A stretch of 39,956 nucleotides of DNA from the NCBI GenBank assembly GCA_031272985.1, contig JAISSU010000007.1:1-39956 (forward strand). The letters are read 5' to 3'. Made by a program: the position numbers and the translations under genes. Below are positions 16,276-24,906 of the stretch, in pieces. Origin of the DNA: Lachnospiraceae bacterium (GTDB taxonomy: Bacteria > Bacillota > Clostridia > Lachnospirales > Lachnospiraceae). Within the stretch, counting starts at the first letter, position 1, and each line of letters opens with the position of its first letter. Under the pieces are notes generated by a model. It was not told where the DNA came from. It saw only the letters and a list, made by a program, of their open reading frames with translations, and ran no database searches.

Positions 16276-17943
16276 TTAAAGATCCGCCTCGTCGAAAGCC
16301 TCTTTAATAGACGCCCCGGGTGCGACCATAGGCCAGACCTTATCATCTCTGTCTATCACGCAGTCAATTACGTATGGTTTTTTGCATGCCAGTCCTTTTT
16401 TGAGTGCATTTGAAAACTCATCCAATGAACTGACGTGCTCTCCCTCTACCGAAAAGCCTTCGGCAATCTTGATGAAATCAACCGAATCATCGAATACCGT
16501 TGCGGAATAGCGCTGCCCGTAAAAAATATTCTGCCATTGGCGAACCATACCCAAAACCCCGTTATTCATTACGACAATAACAACGGGAATATTGTATCTC
16601 GCAGCAGTCGCAAGCTCAATCAGATTCATCCTGAAACATCCGTCGCCCGTCACTAAAACAACGCTCTTTTCGGGTTTAGCCTTCTTTGCGCCTAAAGACG
16701 CTCCGAGGCCATAGCCCATTGTCCCAAGTCCTCCCGAGGTAATAAAGGTTCGTGGCTCCTGGAACGCGTAGTATTGCGCCGTCCACATCTGATGTTGACC
16801 TACGTCTGTGACCATAATTGCATCACCTTTTGTCTGTCGATAGATTTCAGAAACTACCGCGGGACCACAAAAACGATCTTCAGGATAGGTGAGCGGGTAT
16901 TTGTCCTTATTTGCCAATATTTTTTCGACCCATTCCGAATGCTTTTGCTGTTTCAGTCTGCCATTAATGGCAGTCAGAATCACCCTGACATCTCCGGCGA
17001 CGCCTGCTGTAATATGGACATTTTTATTCATCTCTGCAACATCTATATCAAGATGCAAAATTTTAGCATTTTCTGCAAATTTAGCGGTATTTCCAGTTAC
17101 TCTGTCCGAAAATCTCGCTCCGATTGCTATTAAAAGATCACACTCGCTGACTCCGTAATTAGATGTCTTCGTTCCGTGCATTCCGAGCATACCCGTGTAG
17201 AGTTTATCGGCGCCGGAAAAAGCGCCTTTTCCCATCAGGGAATCACAAACAGGCGCGTCCACCTTTTCTGCGAATTCTTTTAATTCCTGTTTCGCACCCG
17301 AAGCTACGGCTCCGCCTCCCACAAAAATGAAGGGCTTTTTAGCATTTTCAATTAAGTTAAGTGCCTTCTCAAGCTCATCTTCTTTAATAACACCTTTCGG
17401 GTAGTATTTTTCCGGTGTGGAAGGTTTATATTCCGCCTCCGAAGCGGTCACGTCCTTTGTAATGTCAACCAAAACAGGACCCGGACGACCTTTTCTGGCA
17501 ATTGCGAAAGCGCTTCTGATCGTGCCGGCTAAGAAACGTATATCTTTTACAATGTAATTATGTTTAGTAATAGGAATGGTGATTCCCGCGATATCGACCT
17601 CCTGAAAACTATCGCGCCCAAGTAATGAGACGCCCACATTACAGGTAATCGCAACAATAGGCACCGAGTCCATATGAGCTGTGGCAATGCCGGTCACTAA
17701 ATTAGTGGCACCCGGTCCGCTCGTCGCGAAGCATACTCCTACCTTCCCAGTGGCTCTCGCGTAGCCGTCAGCAGCGTGGGCGGCACCCTGTTCATGCGCC
17801 GTCAATATATGTGTGATTTCGTTTTGATGTTTGTATAATGCGTCATAAATATTCAAAATGGTGCCGCCCGGATACCCAAACACAGTATCCACGCCTTGTT
17901 CCTTTAAACATTCAATGACAATTTCAGCTCCTGTTAATCTCAT
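16276..17943 (-). CDS. ilvB: Acetolactate synthase large subunit, copy in the leuB-ilvD group
   Basis: This thiamine-diphosphate enzyme joins two pyruvates to acetolactate, or pyruvate with 2-oxobutyrate, in valine, leucine and isoleucine synthesis. From the chosen start it has 555 residues. The catalytic glutamate lies in HEQGAAHAADGYA near 47. The cofactor motif starts with GDGCFRMN near 430 and ends with NNGVLGMVRQWQ. The ATG at 17943 has AGAGGA eight bases upstream; 17961 has no site. No small regulatory subunit gene follows, unlike the second copy at 31080-32795. It is the third gene after leuB and ilvD. Confidence 0.95.
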   Translation of the reverse strand: MRLTGAEIVIECLKEQGVDTVFGYPGGTILNIYDALYKHQNEITHILTAHEQGAAHAADGYARATGKVGVCFATSGPGATNLVTGIATAHMDSVPIVAITCNVGVSLLGRDSFQEVDIAGITIPITKHNYIVKDIRFLAGTIRSAFAIARKGRPGPVLVDITKDVTASEAEYKPSTPEKYYPKGVIKEDELEKALNLIENAKKPFIFVGGGAVASGAKQELKEFAEKVDAPVCDSLMGKGAFSGADKLYTGMLGMHGTKTSNYGVSECDLLIAIGARFSDRVTGNTAKFAENAKILHLDIDVAEMNKNVHITAGVAGDVRVILTAINGRLKQQKHSEWVEKILANKDKYPLTYPEDRFCGPAVVSEIYRQTKGDAIMVTDVGQHQMWTAQYYAFQEPRTFITSGGLGTMGYGLGASLGAKKAKPEKSVVLVTGDGCFRMNLIELATAARYNIPVVIVVMNNGVLGMVRQWQNIFYGQRYSATVFDDSVDFIKIAEGFSVEGEHVSSLDEFSNALKKGLACKKPYVIDCVIDRDDKVWPMVAPGASIKEAFDEADL

Positions 17944-17971
17944 TTCTATATCCTCTGCCATTATTATTAAT

Positions 17972-17986
17972 CGGGGGACGCCCCCG
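17972..17986. repeat. Short GC palindrome upstream of ilvB
   Basis: CGGGGG-ACG-CCCCCG forms a tight hairpin between ilvD and ilvB. On the minus strand it reads GGGGGCGTCCCCC followed by GATTAATAATAATGG, close to the sequence after the 9549-9562 palindrome. It has no T-run. Confidence 0.5.
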
Positions 17987-18063
17987 GCACCCCTTACACT
18001 CCACGTTATTAAAACTAAATAATTCGAATAATTTACAATTTACTACAATCAATAATCTTATTA

Positions 18064-19728
18064 TTACTTTATTTCGAGAATCGCCCCACGGTCTCCGCTC
18101 GTGACCATTTTCTCGTAACGCGCAAGATACCCTGTCTTTACTTTCGGTTCTTTCGGCTGCCAATTGGCTTTTCTTTTTTGCATTTCCTCTTCGGAAATGT
18201 CTACTGAAAGGCTCAAATTCGGAATATCAACCGTTATTAAATCTCCTTCTTCTACGAGAGCTATTGGTCCTCCAACTGCCGCCTCGGGCGAAACATGCCC
18301 TATGGAAGCACCTCTGGAAGCGCCTGAAAATCTCCCATCCGTTATGAGCGCTACGCTGCTTCCTAAGCCCATTCCGGCAATCGCCGATGTCGGATTAAGC
18401 ATCTCCGGCATACCGGGACCTCCCTTAGGCCCGACATAACGAATAATAACCACGTCGCCTTCTATAATTTTTCCGCCCTTTATTGCAGTGATTGCATCCT
18501 CTTCACAGTCAAATACCCTCGCGGGTCCCGAATGTGTGAGCATTTCCGTGGCAACAGCCGAGCGCTTTACCACAGAACCATCCGGTGCCAGATTCCCCTT
18601 TAGTACAGCCAAGCCACCTGTTTCGCTGAAAGGCTTTTCTATCGGGTGAATAACATTTTCGTCAAGATTGACGACGCCTTTAAGATTCTCTCCTAAAGTT
18701 TTTCCCGTCACAGTCAAGCAATCGGTATTTAGAAGTCCCTTCATATTAAGCTGCGCCATTACAGCCGACACTCCGCCCGCCTCGTTTAAGTCTTCCATAT
18801 AAGTGGGACCCGCGGGTGCTAAATGACAGAGGTTCGGCGTTTTTTCACTGATTGTATTGGCGAAAGCCATCTCAAAATCCATACCGATCTCATGAGCAAT
18901 AGCGGGCAGATGCAACATACTGTTCGTAGAACACCCGAGCGCCATATCGACAGTCAGAGCGTTTATTACAGCCTCCTTTGTCATGATATCTAAAGGACGT
19001 ATACCCTGCTTTAGTAATTCCATGACCTGCATGCCCGCTTTTTTCGCAAGTCTGATCCGTTCGGAATATACCGCCGGAATAGTTCCGTTTCCGGGAAGCC
19101 CCATTCCGAGAGCTTCGGTCAGACAATTCATGCTGTTTGCGGTATACATTCCGGAGCATGATCCGCATGTAGGACAGACTTTATTTTCAAATTCAATCAG
19201 CCCTTCATCATCCAAGAGGCCTGCCGCGTTCGCACCAACTGCCTCGAATATGCTCGAAAGACTGGTCTTTTTTCCCGCCACTTTCCCCGCGAGCATAGGA
19301 CCTCCGCTGACAAATATCGTGGGAACATTGACGCGGGCTGCCGCCATCAATAGCCCTGGTACATTTTTATCGCAATTTGGTACCATGACGAGAGCGTCGA
19401 ATCCATGCGCCATTGCCATTGCTTCGGTGGAATCCGCGATTAAATCCCTTGTTACAAGAGAATATTTCATCCCGATATGTCCCATCGCAATCCCGTCGCA
19501 AACCGCAATCGCGGGGAATACTACCGGCGTACCACCTGCGTATGCAACGCCGAGCTTTACAGCCTCAACGATTTTATCCAAATGAATGTGTCCGGGTACA
19601 ATCTCATTGTATGAGCTAACTATGCCGACTAAGGGCCTTGCCAGTTCTTCTTTTGTAAAACCCGCAGCGTTAAAAAGCGAACGGTGCGGTGCCTGTTGTT
19701 TTCCTGTTTTTACTGAGTCACTTCGCAT
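18064..19728 (-). CDS. ilvD: Dihydroxy-acid dehydratase
   Basis: IlvD dehydrates 2,3-dihydroxy acids to 2-oxo acids in valine and isoleucine synthesis using an iron-sulfur cluster. The 554 residues match the usual length. Cluster and metal cysteines are in [11 protein letters not shown] near residue 118 and in [18 protein letters not shown] near 188. The C-terminal signature GGRFSGAS-like stretch ([10 protein letters not shown]) is near 468. Its start overlaps the leuB end by 19 bases and GGGGGA inside leuB serves as its ribosome binding site, so the two are coupled. Confidence 0.97.
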   Translation of the reverse strand: MRSDSVKTGKQQAPHRSLFNAAGFTKEELARPLVGIVSSYNEIVPGHIHLDKIVEAVKLGVAYAGGTPVVFPAIAVCDGIAMGHIGMKYSLVTRDLIADSTEAMAMAHGFDALVMVPNCDKNVPGLLMAAARVNVPTIFVSGGPMLAGKVAGKKTSLSSIFEAVGANAAGLLDDEGLIEFENKVCPTCGSCSGMYTANSMNCLTEALGMGLPGNGTIPAVYSERIRLAKKAGMQVMELLKQGIRPLDIMTKEAVINALTVDMALGCSTNSMLHLPAIAHEIGMDFEMAFANTISEKTPNLCHLAPAGPTYMEDLNEAGGVSAVMAQLNMKGLLNTDCLTVTGKTLGENLKGVVNLDENVIHPIEKPFSETGGLAVLKGNLAPDGSVVKRSAVATEMLTHSGPARVFDCEEDAITAIKGGKIIEGDVVIIRYVGPKGGPGMPEMLNPTSAIAGMGLGSSVALITDGRFSGASRGASIGHVSPEAAVGGPIALVEEGDLITVDIPNLSLSVDISEEEMQKRKANWQPKEPKVKTGYLARYEKMVTSGDRGAILEIK

Positions 19729-20801
19729 GATATCAAATCCCCCATCTTAGCTGTGCCAACCGTCATTTCATTGTTTTCAAATGCTATATCTTTTGTTCTG
19801 TAACCTTTTTCAAGGACAATTCTGACCGCTTTTTCTATTGCAAGAGCCTCTGCTTCAAGTTTAAATGAGTGGCGAAGAAGCAGTGCCGCTGATAGAATCG
19901 CCGCGATAGGATTGGCTATGCCACATCCTGCAATATCAGGTGCCGCTCCGCCGCTGGGTTCATAGAGTCCGAAAGATGTATTGTTTAAACTCGCGCTTGC
20001 GAGCATACCTATAGAGCCTGTGATCATGCTCGCCTCATCGGATAATATATCCCCAAACATATTCTCTGTTAAGACAACGTCAAAATGCTTCGGGTCTTTA
20101 ACAAGCTGCATGGCACAATTATCCACTAATATATGCTCGACACTGACATCTGGATAATCGTCCGCGACTTCATTGACTGTTTTCCTCCAAAGCCTGGATG
20201 AGTCAAGGACGTTAGCCTTATCCACGCTAATCAGTTTTTTATTTCGTAAGAGCGCGATTTCAAATGCCCTTCTCGCGACTCTTTCGATTTCGCTTTTCGT
20301 ATACACAAGTGTATCTACCGCCTTTATTTCACCGTTTTCTTCTGTGGTGGAACGATTCCCGAAGTACAGACCTCCCGTAAGCTCGCGCACTATTACAAAA
20401 TCAAACCCGCCTCTTGTAAGCTCTTCTTTTAAGGGGCAGGCAGCGCTTAACTGCGGATAGAGGATGGCGGGGCGAAGATTCGCAAATAAGTTTAATTCTT
20501 TTCTGAGTCTTAATAACCCTGCTTCAGGGCGCTTTTGCGGCGGGAGCTTGTACCACGGGGATGTATTTGTATCTCCCCCGATTGAGCCCATCAATATCGC
20601 ATCTGCCTTCTTCGCTTTTTCTAATGTTTCATCTGTCAAAGGCTCTCCATAGGCATCAATGGAAGCTCCGCCGAGGAGCAACTCCTCATATTCGATTTCA
20701 TGTCCGAAAAGCGAAAGTGTCTTATCAAGGACTTTTCTCGCTTCGGCGACAATCTCCGGACCGATTCCATCGCCCGGAATAACAGCTACTTTGAGTTTCA
20801 T
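19710..20801 (-). CDS. leuB: 3-isopropylmalate dehydrogenase
   Basis: LeuB oxidises and decarboxylates 3-isopropylmalate in leucine synthesis with NAD. The 363-residue protein opens with [13 protein letters not shown]. It carries the substrate arginines in [14 protein letters not shown] near 98, and the metal-binding aspartates in [17 protein letters not shown] near 243. Three ATGs in a row occur (20807, 20804, 20801); GGAGA lies six bases before 20801, which is chosen. It leads leuB - ilvD - ilvB. leuA and leuCD are not in the window. Confidence 0.97.
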   Translation of the reverse strand: MKLKVAVIPGDGIGPEIVAEARKVLDKTLSLFGHEIEYEELLLGGASIDAYGEPLTDETLEKAKKADAILMGSIGGDTNTSPWYKLPPQKRPEAGLLRLRKELNLFANLRPAILYPQLSAACPLKEELTRGGFDFVIVRELTGGLYFGNRSTTEENGEIKAVDTLVYTKSEIERVARRAFEIALLRNKKLISVDKANVLDSSRLWRKTVNEVADDYPDVSVEHILVDNCAMQLVKDPKHFDVVLTENMFGDILSDEASMITGSIGMLASASLNNTSFGLYEPSGGAAPDIAGCGIANPIAAILSAALLLRHSFKLEAEALAIEKAVRIVLEKGYRTKDIAFENNEMTVGTAKMGDLISCEVTQ

Positions 20802-20835
20802 CATCATTCTCCATTAAAGATATAGAATAAACAGA

Positions 20836-20864
20836 ATTCTAACATATTTCTGTCATTCTTGAAA
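20836..20864 (-). promoter_or_regulatory. Possible leuB promoter, extended -10
   Basis: The minus strand has TGTTAGAAT (-10 TAGAAT at 20836-20841 with TGn) and a poor -35 box TTTCAA (20859-20864) at 17 bases. No T-box leader is present ahead of leuB. Confidence 0.45.
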
Positions 20865-20896
20865 GAGCGCGTATTTATTATTTTCAGGGTGTGAAC

Positions 20897-22087
20897 TTAA
20901 TATAATAATTTTAGTAAACTCGTTCCTATCAGGTGGTCGGGCAATTCCACATTAAAATTATCGGCAACAGTTGCTCCTATTACAGCAAATGTCTCCTGCT
21001 CGGGTAAGGGGCCATCTCCTTTGAATCCTTTTGAATAGGCTAAGAACGGGACTTTTTCGCGGGTATGGTCGGTGCCTTTATAGGTCGGGTCATTTCCGTG
21101 GTCGGCTGTGAGTATCAATAAATCGTCTTCCCGCAATTTCGGCAAAAGTTCACCCAATTTTACATCAAAGCGCTCCAATTCTTCGCCATAACCGATTGGG
21201 TTTCTTCTATGTCCCCAAAGTGCGTCAAAATCCACTAAATTCACGAAACAAAGCCCTTCAAAATCTCTGCTTGCTATTTCTATTGTCTGCTCCATGCCAT
21301 GCACAGATGAATTAGATTTATTGCCCTCGGTAATACCGTAATCATCAAATATATCCTTTATTTTCCCGACTGAAATCACTGAAAGTCCTTTATCACACAA
21401 AGCATTCAAAACTGTAGGATACGGCGGTTTAAGGGCATAATCATGGCGATTTGAAGTGCGGACAAATTCGCCCTTTTTCTTTCCGATATAGGGTCTGGCA
21501 ATTATGCGTCCAACCTTCCATTCTTCTTTCATGGTGAGGTTTCTCGCTATTTCGCAACAGCGGTAGAGTTCTTTTAGATCAAATGTCTCTTCATTTCCGC
21601 AGATTTGCATTACAGAATCCGCCGAGGTGTAAACAATCATATGTCCGGTGGCTATTTCTTCCTCTCCCAATTCATCGAGAATCACCGTACCGCTCGCAGC
21701 CTTATTTCCTATTACTTTATGACCTGTTTGCTTTTCTAATTCATCTATTAATTCTTTCGGGAATCCGGTATCTGTAAATGTGATAAAGGGTTTTGTGGTG
21801 TAGACTCCCATCATTTCCCAGTGACCGGTCATTGTATCTTTTCCGAGACTTTTTTCGTTTAATTTCGCATAATAGCCCAATGGTCTCTCTACCGCAGCAA
21901 CACCTTTTATTGGACGAAGATTGGCAATTCCGAGGCTTTGGAGGTTTGGAATATTAAGATGTGTAACACGCTCAGCTATGTGACCGAGAGTGTCAACGTT
22001 ATAATCGCCGAAATTCGCGGCATCAGACATCTCGCCGATACCGAGGGAATCAATGACTATAATGAATATGCGTTTGAAGTGGTTCAT
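20897..22087 (-). CDS. deoB: Phosphopentomutase
   Basis: DeoB converts (deoxy)ribose-1-phosphate to the 5-phosphate, linking nucleoside breakdown to central metabolism. The 396 residues belong to the alkaline-phosphatase-like metalloenzyme family. The N-terminal metal aspartate is in [11 protein letters not shown], the phosphorylated threonine is in [11 protein letters not shown] near residue 84, and [19 protein letters not shown] near 325 supplies metal ligands. The open frame continues 58 codons upstream through a GC-rich repeat. The ATG at 22087 has GGAGG five bases before it and matches family length, so the upstream part is not coding. It is the last gene of udp - deoC - cdd - deoB. Confidence 0.96.
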   Translation of the reverse strand: MNHFKRIFIIVIDSLGIGEMSDAANFGDYNVDTLGHIAERVTHLNIPNLQSLGIANLRPIKGVAAVERPLGYYAKLNEKSLGKDTMTGHWEMMGVYTTKPFITFTDTGFPKELIDELEKQTGHKVIGNKAASGTVILDELGEEEIATGHMIVYTSADSVMQICGNEETFDLKELYRCCEIARNLTMKEEWKVGRIIARPYIGKKKGEFVRTSNRHDYALKPPYPTVLNALCDKGLSVISVGKIKDIFDDYGITEGNKSNSSVHGMEQTIEIASRDFEGLCFVNLVDFDALWGHRRNPIGYGEELERFDVKLGELLPKLREDDLLILTADHGNDPTYKGTDHTREKVPFLAYSKGFKGDGPLPEQETFAVIGATVADNFNVELPDHLIGTSLLKLLY

Positions 22088-22305
22088 ATTAACCTCCGAT
22101 AGATAATTTACGAGTTTGCACGTGCCCTTGCGGGTCCGTGGCGAAACCATTTTCGTCCCCTCCGGAGTCGGTCTCGTGTTGACTCGGATAACTTTATTAT
22201 TTTCTCGGGCTTCAACCGCCAACGTCGGATGACGCAAACGGTTTTGCCGCGGCGCGGGCACTGAATGTTATGTAACAAAACTCTGCTGCTTGTGATTGTT
22301 TGTGG
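22088..22305. other. Gene-free cdd - deoB spacer, 218 bases, GC-rich
   Basis: Apart from repeat copy A, it contains a GCAAA-ACCG-TTTGC hairpin (minus strand, around 22230) and CG-rich sequence beside it. The spacing is unusually long for genes of one pathway in one run. No promoter was recognised. Confidence 0.5.
22111..22186 (-). repeat. GC-rich structured repeat ahead of deoB (copy A)
   Basis: On the minus strand CGAGTCAACACG (22175-22186) pairs imperfectly with CGTGCAAACTCG (22111-22122). Inside, three small hairpins are possible: CCG-ACTC-CGG, CGAAA-ATGG-TTTCG and CCC-GCAA-GGG with a GNRA loop. The segment shares TCCGGAGG and GGGACG words and a following ATGGTTT-CGC block with copies at 22750-22820 and 26874-26930. 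It sits in the deoB 5' leader, 24 bases before the start codon. Function unknown. Confidence 0.6.
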
Positions 22306-22710
22306 TCAAAGTTCGAATCTCAGGGGTAGCAGGTCATCCAACGTGTAAGTTTTGTAATCCGTTTCGGATTTTGCAAGGATTATGGTAAAGTCAGGTTTGC
22401 AAAATTCCGACATCACCTGCCGGCAGACCCCGCAAGGCGGGCAATAATCGTGCAGCCCGTCTTCGCGTTCGTTTACGACCACTATGCAGGTAAAGTCGCG
22501 TTTCCCTTCGCTGATAGCCTTAAAAAATGCCGTGCGTTCGGCGCAGTTCGTAGGTGTGAATGCGCCGTTTTCGATATTACAACCTGTATAGATTTCGCCG
22601 TCAGAGGTCAAAAGCGCTGCCCCGACCTTGAAATGCGAATACGGCACGTAGGCGTGTTCGAGGACACGGAAGGCGGATTTTATCAAATTTTCAATTGTTT
22701 CATTTGTCAT
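22306..22710 (-). CDS. cdd: Cytidine deaminase
   Basis: Cdd deaminates cytidine and deoxycytidine to the uridine forms. The 134-residue protein is of the small tetrameric zinc class. The catalytic CAE is in NCAERTAFF near residue 53 and the other zinc cysteines in PCGVCRQV near 88. AGGTG lies five bases before the ATG. Its product feeds the uridine phosphorylase encoded upstream in the same run, and the pentose phosphate then goes to DeoB and DeoC. Confidence 0.97.
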   Translation of the reverse strand: MTNETIENLIKSAFRVLEHAYVPYSHFKVGAALLTSDGEIYTGCNIENGAFTPTNCAERTAFFKAISEGKRDFTCIVVVNEREDGLHDYCPPCGVCRQVMSEFCKPDFTIILAKSETDYKTYTLDDLLPLRFEL

Positions 22711-22749
22711 GATTTCACCTGTGTGAATAATTAATTATTCGTTCGTGTG

Positions 22750-22820
22750 CCGGCGTCGCGAGGAAATCTTTTCCGGAGGTGACATGGATGGTTTTCTCGC
22801 GAACCTTCAAGGTTGCGCCA
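22750..22820 (+). repeat. GC-rich structured repeat between deoC and cdd (copy B)
   Basis: TCGCGAGGAAA (22756-22766) pairs with TTTTCTCGCGA (22792-22802) as an eleven-base stem with one G-U pair, and a second hairpin AACCTT-C-AAGGTT follows at 22802-22814. The loop holds TCCGGAGG. Words shared with copy C are TTTT-TCGCG and ACCTTCA-GG. It ends nine bases from the deoC stop. Confidence 0.6.
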
Positions 22821-22828
22821 CATCAATA

Positions 22829-23503
22829 TCATTGCATATTTTGTTTGACAATTTTAATAATCCGCGAAGTACCGAGCCGCGTAGCCCCTAATTCTATGAA
22901 TTTCTCGGCATCCTCAAGCGTTTTTATTCCACCCGCTGCTTTTACTTGCACGTGGGCTCCGACTTGTTTCCTTAATAATTCCACGTCCGCGAAAATCGCT
23001 CCTTCTCCCGCAAATCCTGTTGAGGTTTTTATAAAATCAGCCCCGGAATCAGTAACGCATTTGCATAGTTTTATTTTTTCTTCTTCAGTCAAAAGGCAAG
23101 TTTCGATTATTACTTTCAAGACTGTGTCTTTGCAAATCTCTTTTAGCGTCTTTATCTCTTCGGTAACGGAATCGAATCTTCCTTCTTTGACCATGCTCAT
23201 ATTAATAACCATATCTATTTCATCCGCGCCGTCAGCTAAAGCCCCTATCGTCTCGGCGCTTTTTGCGTTCGTGGTGTGATAACCGTAGGGAAATCCCACA
23301 ACGGTGCAGACTTTCATTTTATCTTTTACATACTCTTTTGCCTTTTTTACAAAAATCGGGGTAATACAAACCGTCGCGGTCTGATACCGGATCGCATCAT
23401 CGCATAATGTCTTAATGTCTTCCCAAGTGGCGGTCTCAGATAAGTTCGTGTGATCAACGGTTTTTAAGATTTCACTTATTTCCATGCTTTTCATTTTCTC
23501 CAT
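22829..23503 (-). CDS. deoC: Deoxyribose-phosphate aldolase
   Basis: DeoC cleaves 2-deoxyribose-5-phosphate to acetaldehyde and glyceraldehyde-3-phosphate. The class I aldolase has 224 residues. The Schiff-base lysine is in FIKTSTGFA near 160 and the proton-relay lysine in VKAAGGIKT near 190; the N-terminal DHTNL motif is present. Three in-frame ATGs (23503, 23494, 23485) are near each other. AGAG at six bases supports 23503, but the downstream ones cannot be excluded. It follows udp by about 80 bases. Confidence 0.96.
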   Translation of the reverse strand: MEKMKSMEISEILKTVDHTNLSETATWEDIKTLCDDAIRYQTATVCITPIFVKKAKEYVKDKMKVCTVVGFPYGYHTTNAKSAETIGALADGADEIDMVINMSMVKEGRFDSVTEEIKTLKEICKDTVLKVIIETCLLTEEEKIKLCKCVTDSGADFIKTSTGFAGEGAIFADVELLRKQVGAHVQVKAAGGIKTLEDAEKFIELGATRLGTSRIIKIVKQNMQ

Positions 23504-23582
23504 CTTTTACTCTATTATTACAGTGCATCCCGTATGAAAAATATTATTTCAGCATTATAAACAGATTTCTGATCTGATTTAA

Positions 23583-24362
23583 TCATTGATTAACATCGGA
23601 TTTAATAAGGTTTCGTATAGCCTCTATCGCTGTCAGTATCGGACTTTCAGTATCGTGAACCACAGGATTATCTAGACCGGCCTTGGCACGTTCCTGATTC
23701 GCCATAACGAGCATCACCGCGCCGGAGCGCACTCGCAGACTCCCCGCCACAATAAACAAAGCTGCTGATTCCATCTCCGAGGCCAGACATCCCATTTTAA
23801 CCCATGCGTCCCATTTATTAATTAATTCATAAGAAACGGGCTTTGTTTCGGGCGAATGCTGCCCGTAAAAGGCGTCCTTACATTGGACGACTCCGGTATG
23901 ATATCTGTATCCCAGTCCCTTTGCGGCTTTCACTAAGGCATTAGTCACATCCAAATCGGATACGGCAGGATATTCAATAGGGGCATATTCCTTAGTCGTA
24001 CCTTCCATACGAACGGCACCCGTGGCAATCACAATATCCCCGCTTTCAACGTTTAGCTGCATACCTCCGCTGGTGCCGACCCTGATAAAGGTATCAGCCC
24101 CAACATTCACCAGCTCTTCAATCGCGATAGAGGCCGAAGGTCCTCCAATACCGGTCGAAGTTACGCTCACCTTTACTCCTTCCAATTCACCTGTATAAGT
24201 GACGTATTCGCGATTATCGGCAATCATTACCGGATTATCAAAATGCGCGGCAATTTTCTCGCAGCGTTTTGGGTCTCCCGGGAGTATAACATATCTTCCC
24301 ACCTCGCCCTTTGCCACCTGAATATGGTACTGTCTGTCAGCTTTTTCGGAATAATTTATCAT
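23583..24362 (-). CDS. udp: Uridine phosphorylase
   Basis: Udp splits uridine (and often thymidine or deoxyuridine) with phosphate to the free base and pentose-1-phosphate. The 259-residue protein shows family motifs: [13 protein letters not shown] near 25, the phosphate-site stretch RVGTSGGMQ near 95, and [14 protein letters not shown] near 190. The open frame begins at 24422, but the ATG at 24362 has AGGAG seven bases upstream and gives normal length. The upstream codons overlap the yajC terminator. It is the first gene of the nucleoside salvage run. Confidence 0.95.
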   Translation of the reverse strand: MINYSEKADRQYHIQVAKGEVGRYVILPGDPKRCEKIAAHFDNPVMIADNREYVTYTGELEGVKVSVTSTGIGGPSASIAIEELVNVGADTFIRVGTSGGMQLNVESGDIVIATGAVRMEGTTKEYAPIEYPAVSDLDVTNALVKAAKGLGYRYHTGVVQCKDAFYGQHSPETKPVSYELINKWDAWVKMGCLASEMESAALFIVAGSLRVRSGAVMLVMANQERAKAGLDNPVVHDTESPILTAIEAIRNLIKSDVNQ

Positions 24363-24410
24363 TTTAGGCTCCTGATAATAATACTCGAACAATATTTCAA
24401 TCCTGTACAC

Positions 24411-24453
24411 AAAAGAGCACAATATAACCCAAATATTAGCGGTTATTGCGCTC
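24411..24453 (-). terminator. Rho-independent terminator after yajC
   Basis: On the minus strand GAGCGCAATAACC (24441-24453) pairs with GGTTATATTGTGCTC (24415-24429), with a two-base bulge and one G-U/A-C variation, followed by TTTT. It lies 43 bases past the yajC stop. Confidence 0.8.
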
Positions 24454-24495
24454 TAACAAGACTTCATTCATTATAAATGGTATACGTCCCGTGCT

Positions 24496-24828
24496 TTATG
24501 CTTCCGGATTAGCTTTCTCTACCTGTGCAATAGCCGCTTTCTGCATCGGGATACGGCAATTTTTATTGCTCCCGAATTCTACGACGACATCTTCATTCGT
24601 AATATCGATGACAACACCGTAAAAGCCGCTGGTGGTGAGAACTGTATCTCCGACCTCCATGCTCTCGACCATTTCTTTAAGTCTCTTCTGTGCCTTTTTC
24701 TGCGGTCGCATGAAGATGAACCAGAAACCACCGAAAATAACCACATATACCAGAATCAACATAATCGGATTACTGAATAAACCTCCGGTCCCCGCTGTGT
24801 CTGCTGCCTGTTCTGCAAAAACTAACAT
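24496..24828 (-). CDS. yajC: Preprotein translocase accessory subunit YajC
   Basis: YajC is a small membrane protein that associates with SecDF near the Sec translocon. The 110 residues hold one transmembrane helix (about 22-43) with the typical VVIFGGFWFIFMRPQKK stretch, and a cytoplasmic domain with GDTVLTTSGFYG near 67. GAGGAGG precedes the ATG. secD, secF and tgt, its frequent neighbours, are absent here; it appears to be a single-gene unit with its own promoter and terminator. Confidence 0.95.
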   Translation of the reverse strand: MLVFAEQAADTAGTGGLFSNPIMLILVYVVIFGGFWFIFMRPQKKAQKRLKEMVESMEVGDTVLTTSGFYGVVIDITNEDVVVEFGSNKNCRIPMQKAAIAQVEKANPEA

Positions 24829-24871
24829 AATAACCTCCTCGAAACTTGAACATATTCAAATCAATACTGCT

Positions 24872-24900
24872 ATCATACACTTATAATTCCAAAACAGCAA
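24872..24900 (-). promoter_or_regulatory. Probable yajC promoter
   Basis: On the minus strand TTGCTG (24895-24900) and TATGAT (24872-24877) are separated by 17 bases, 44 bases ahead of the yajC start and just after nadE. Confidence 0.55.
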
Positions 24901-24906
24901 GCAATT

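Noticed and set aside
18064-20801. T-box or leader peptide control of leuB-ilvD-ilvB
   Set aside because: The gap upstream of leuB is under 100 bases and has no T-box core, terminator pair or run of branched-chain codons.
22088-22261. N-terminal extension of deoB in the same open frame (58 codons)
   Set aside because: It runs through a GC-rich repeat, has no ribosome binding site, and the ATG at 22087 with GGAGG gives the family length.
22784-22891. 35-codon plus-strand frame with a GGAGG site, antisense to the end of deoC
   Set aside because: The site is part of the repeat core TCCGGAGG, and the peptide ends within deoC antisense without recognisable features.
24363-24422. 20-codon extension of udp
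   Set aside because: It overlaps the yajC terminator and lacks a ribosome binding site; the ATG at 24362 has AGGAG.
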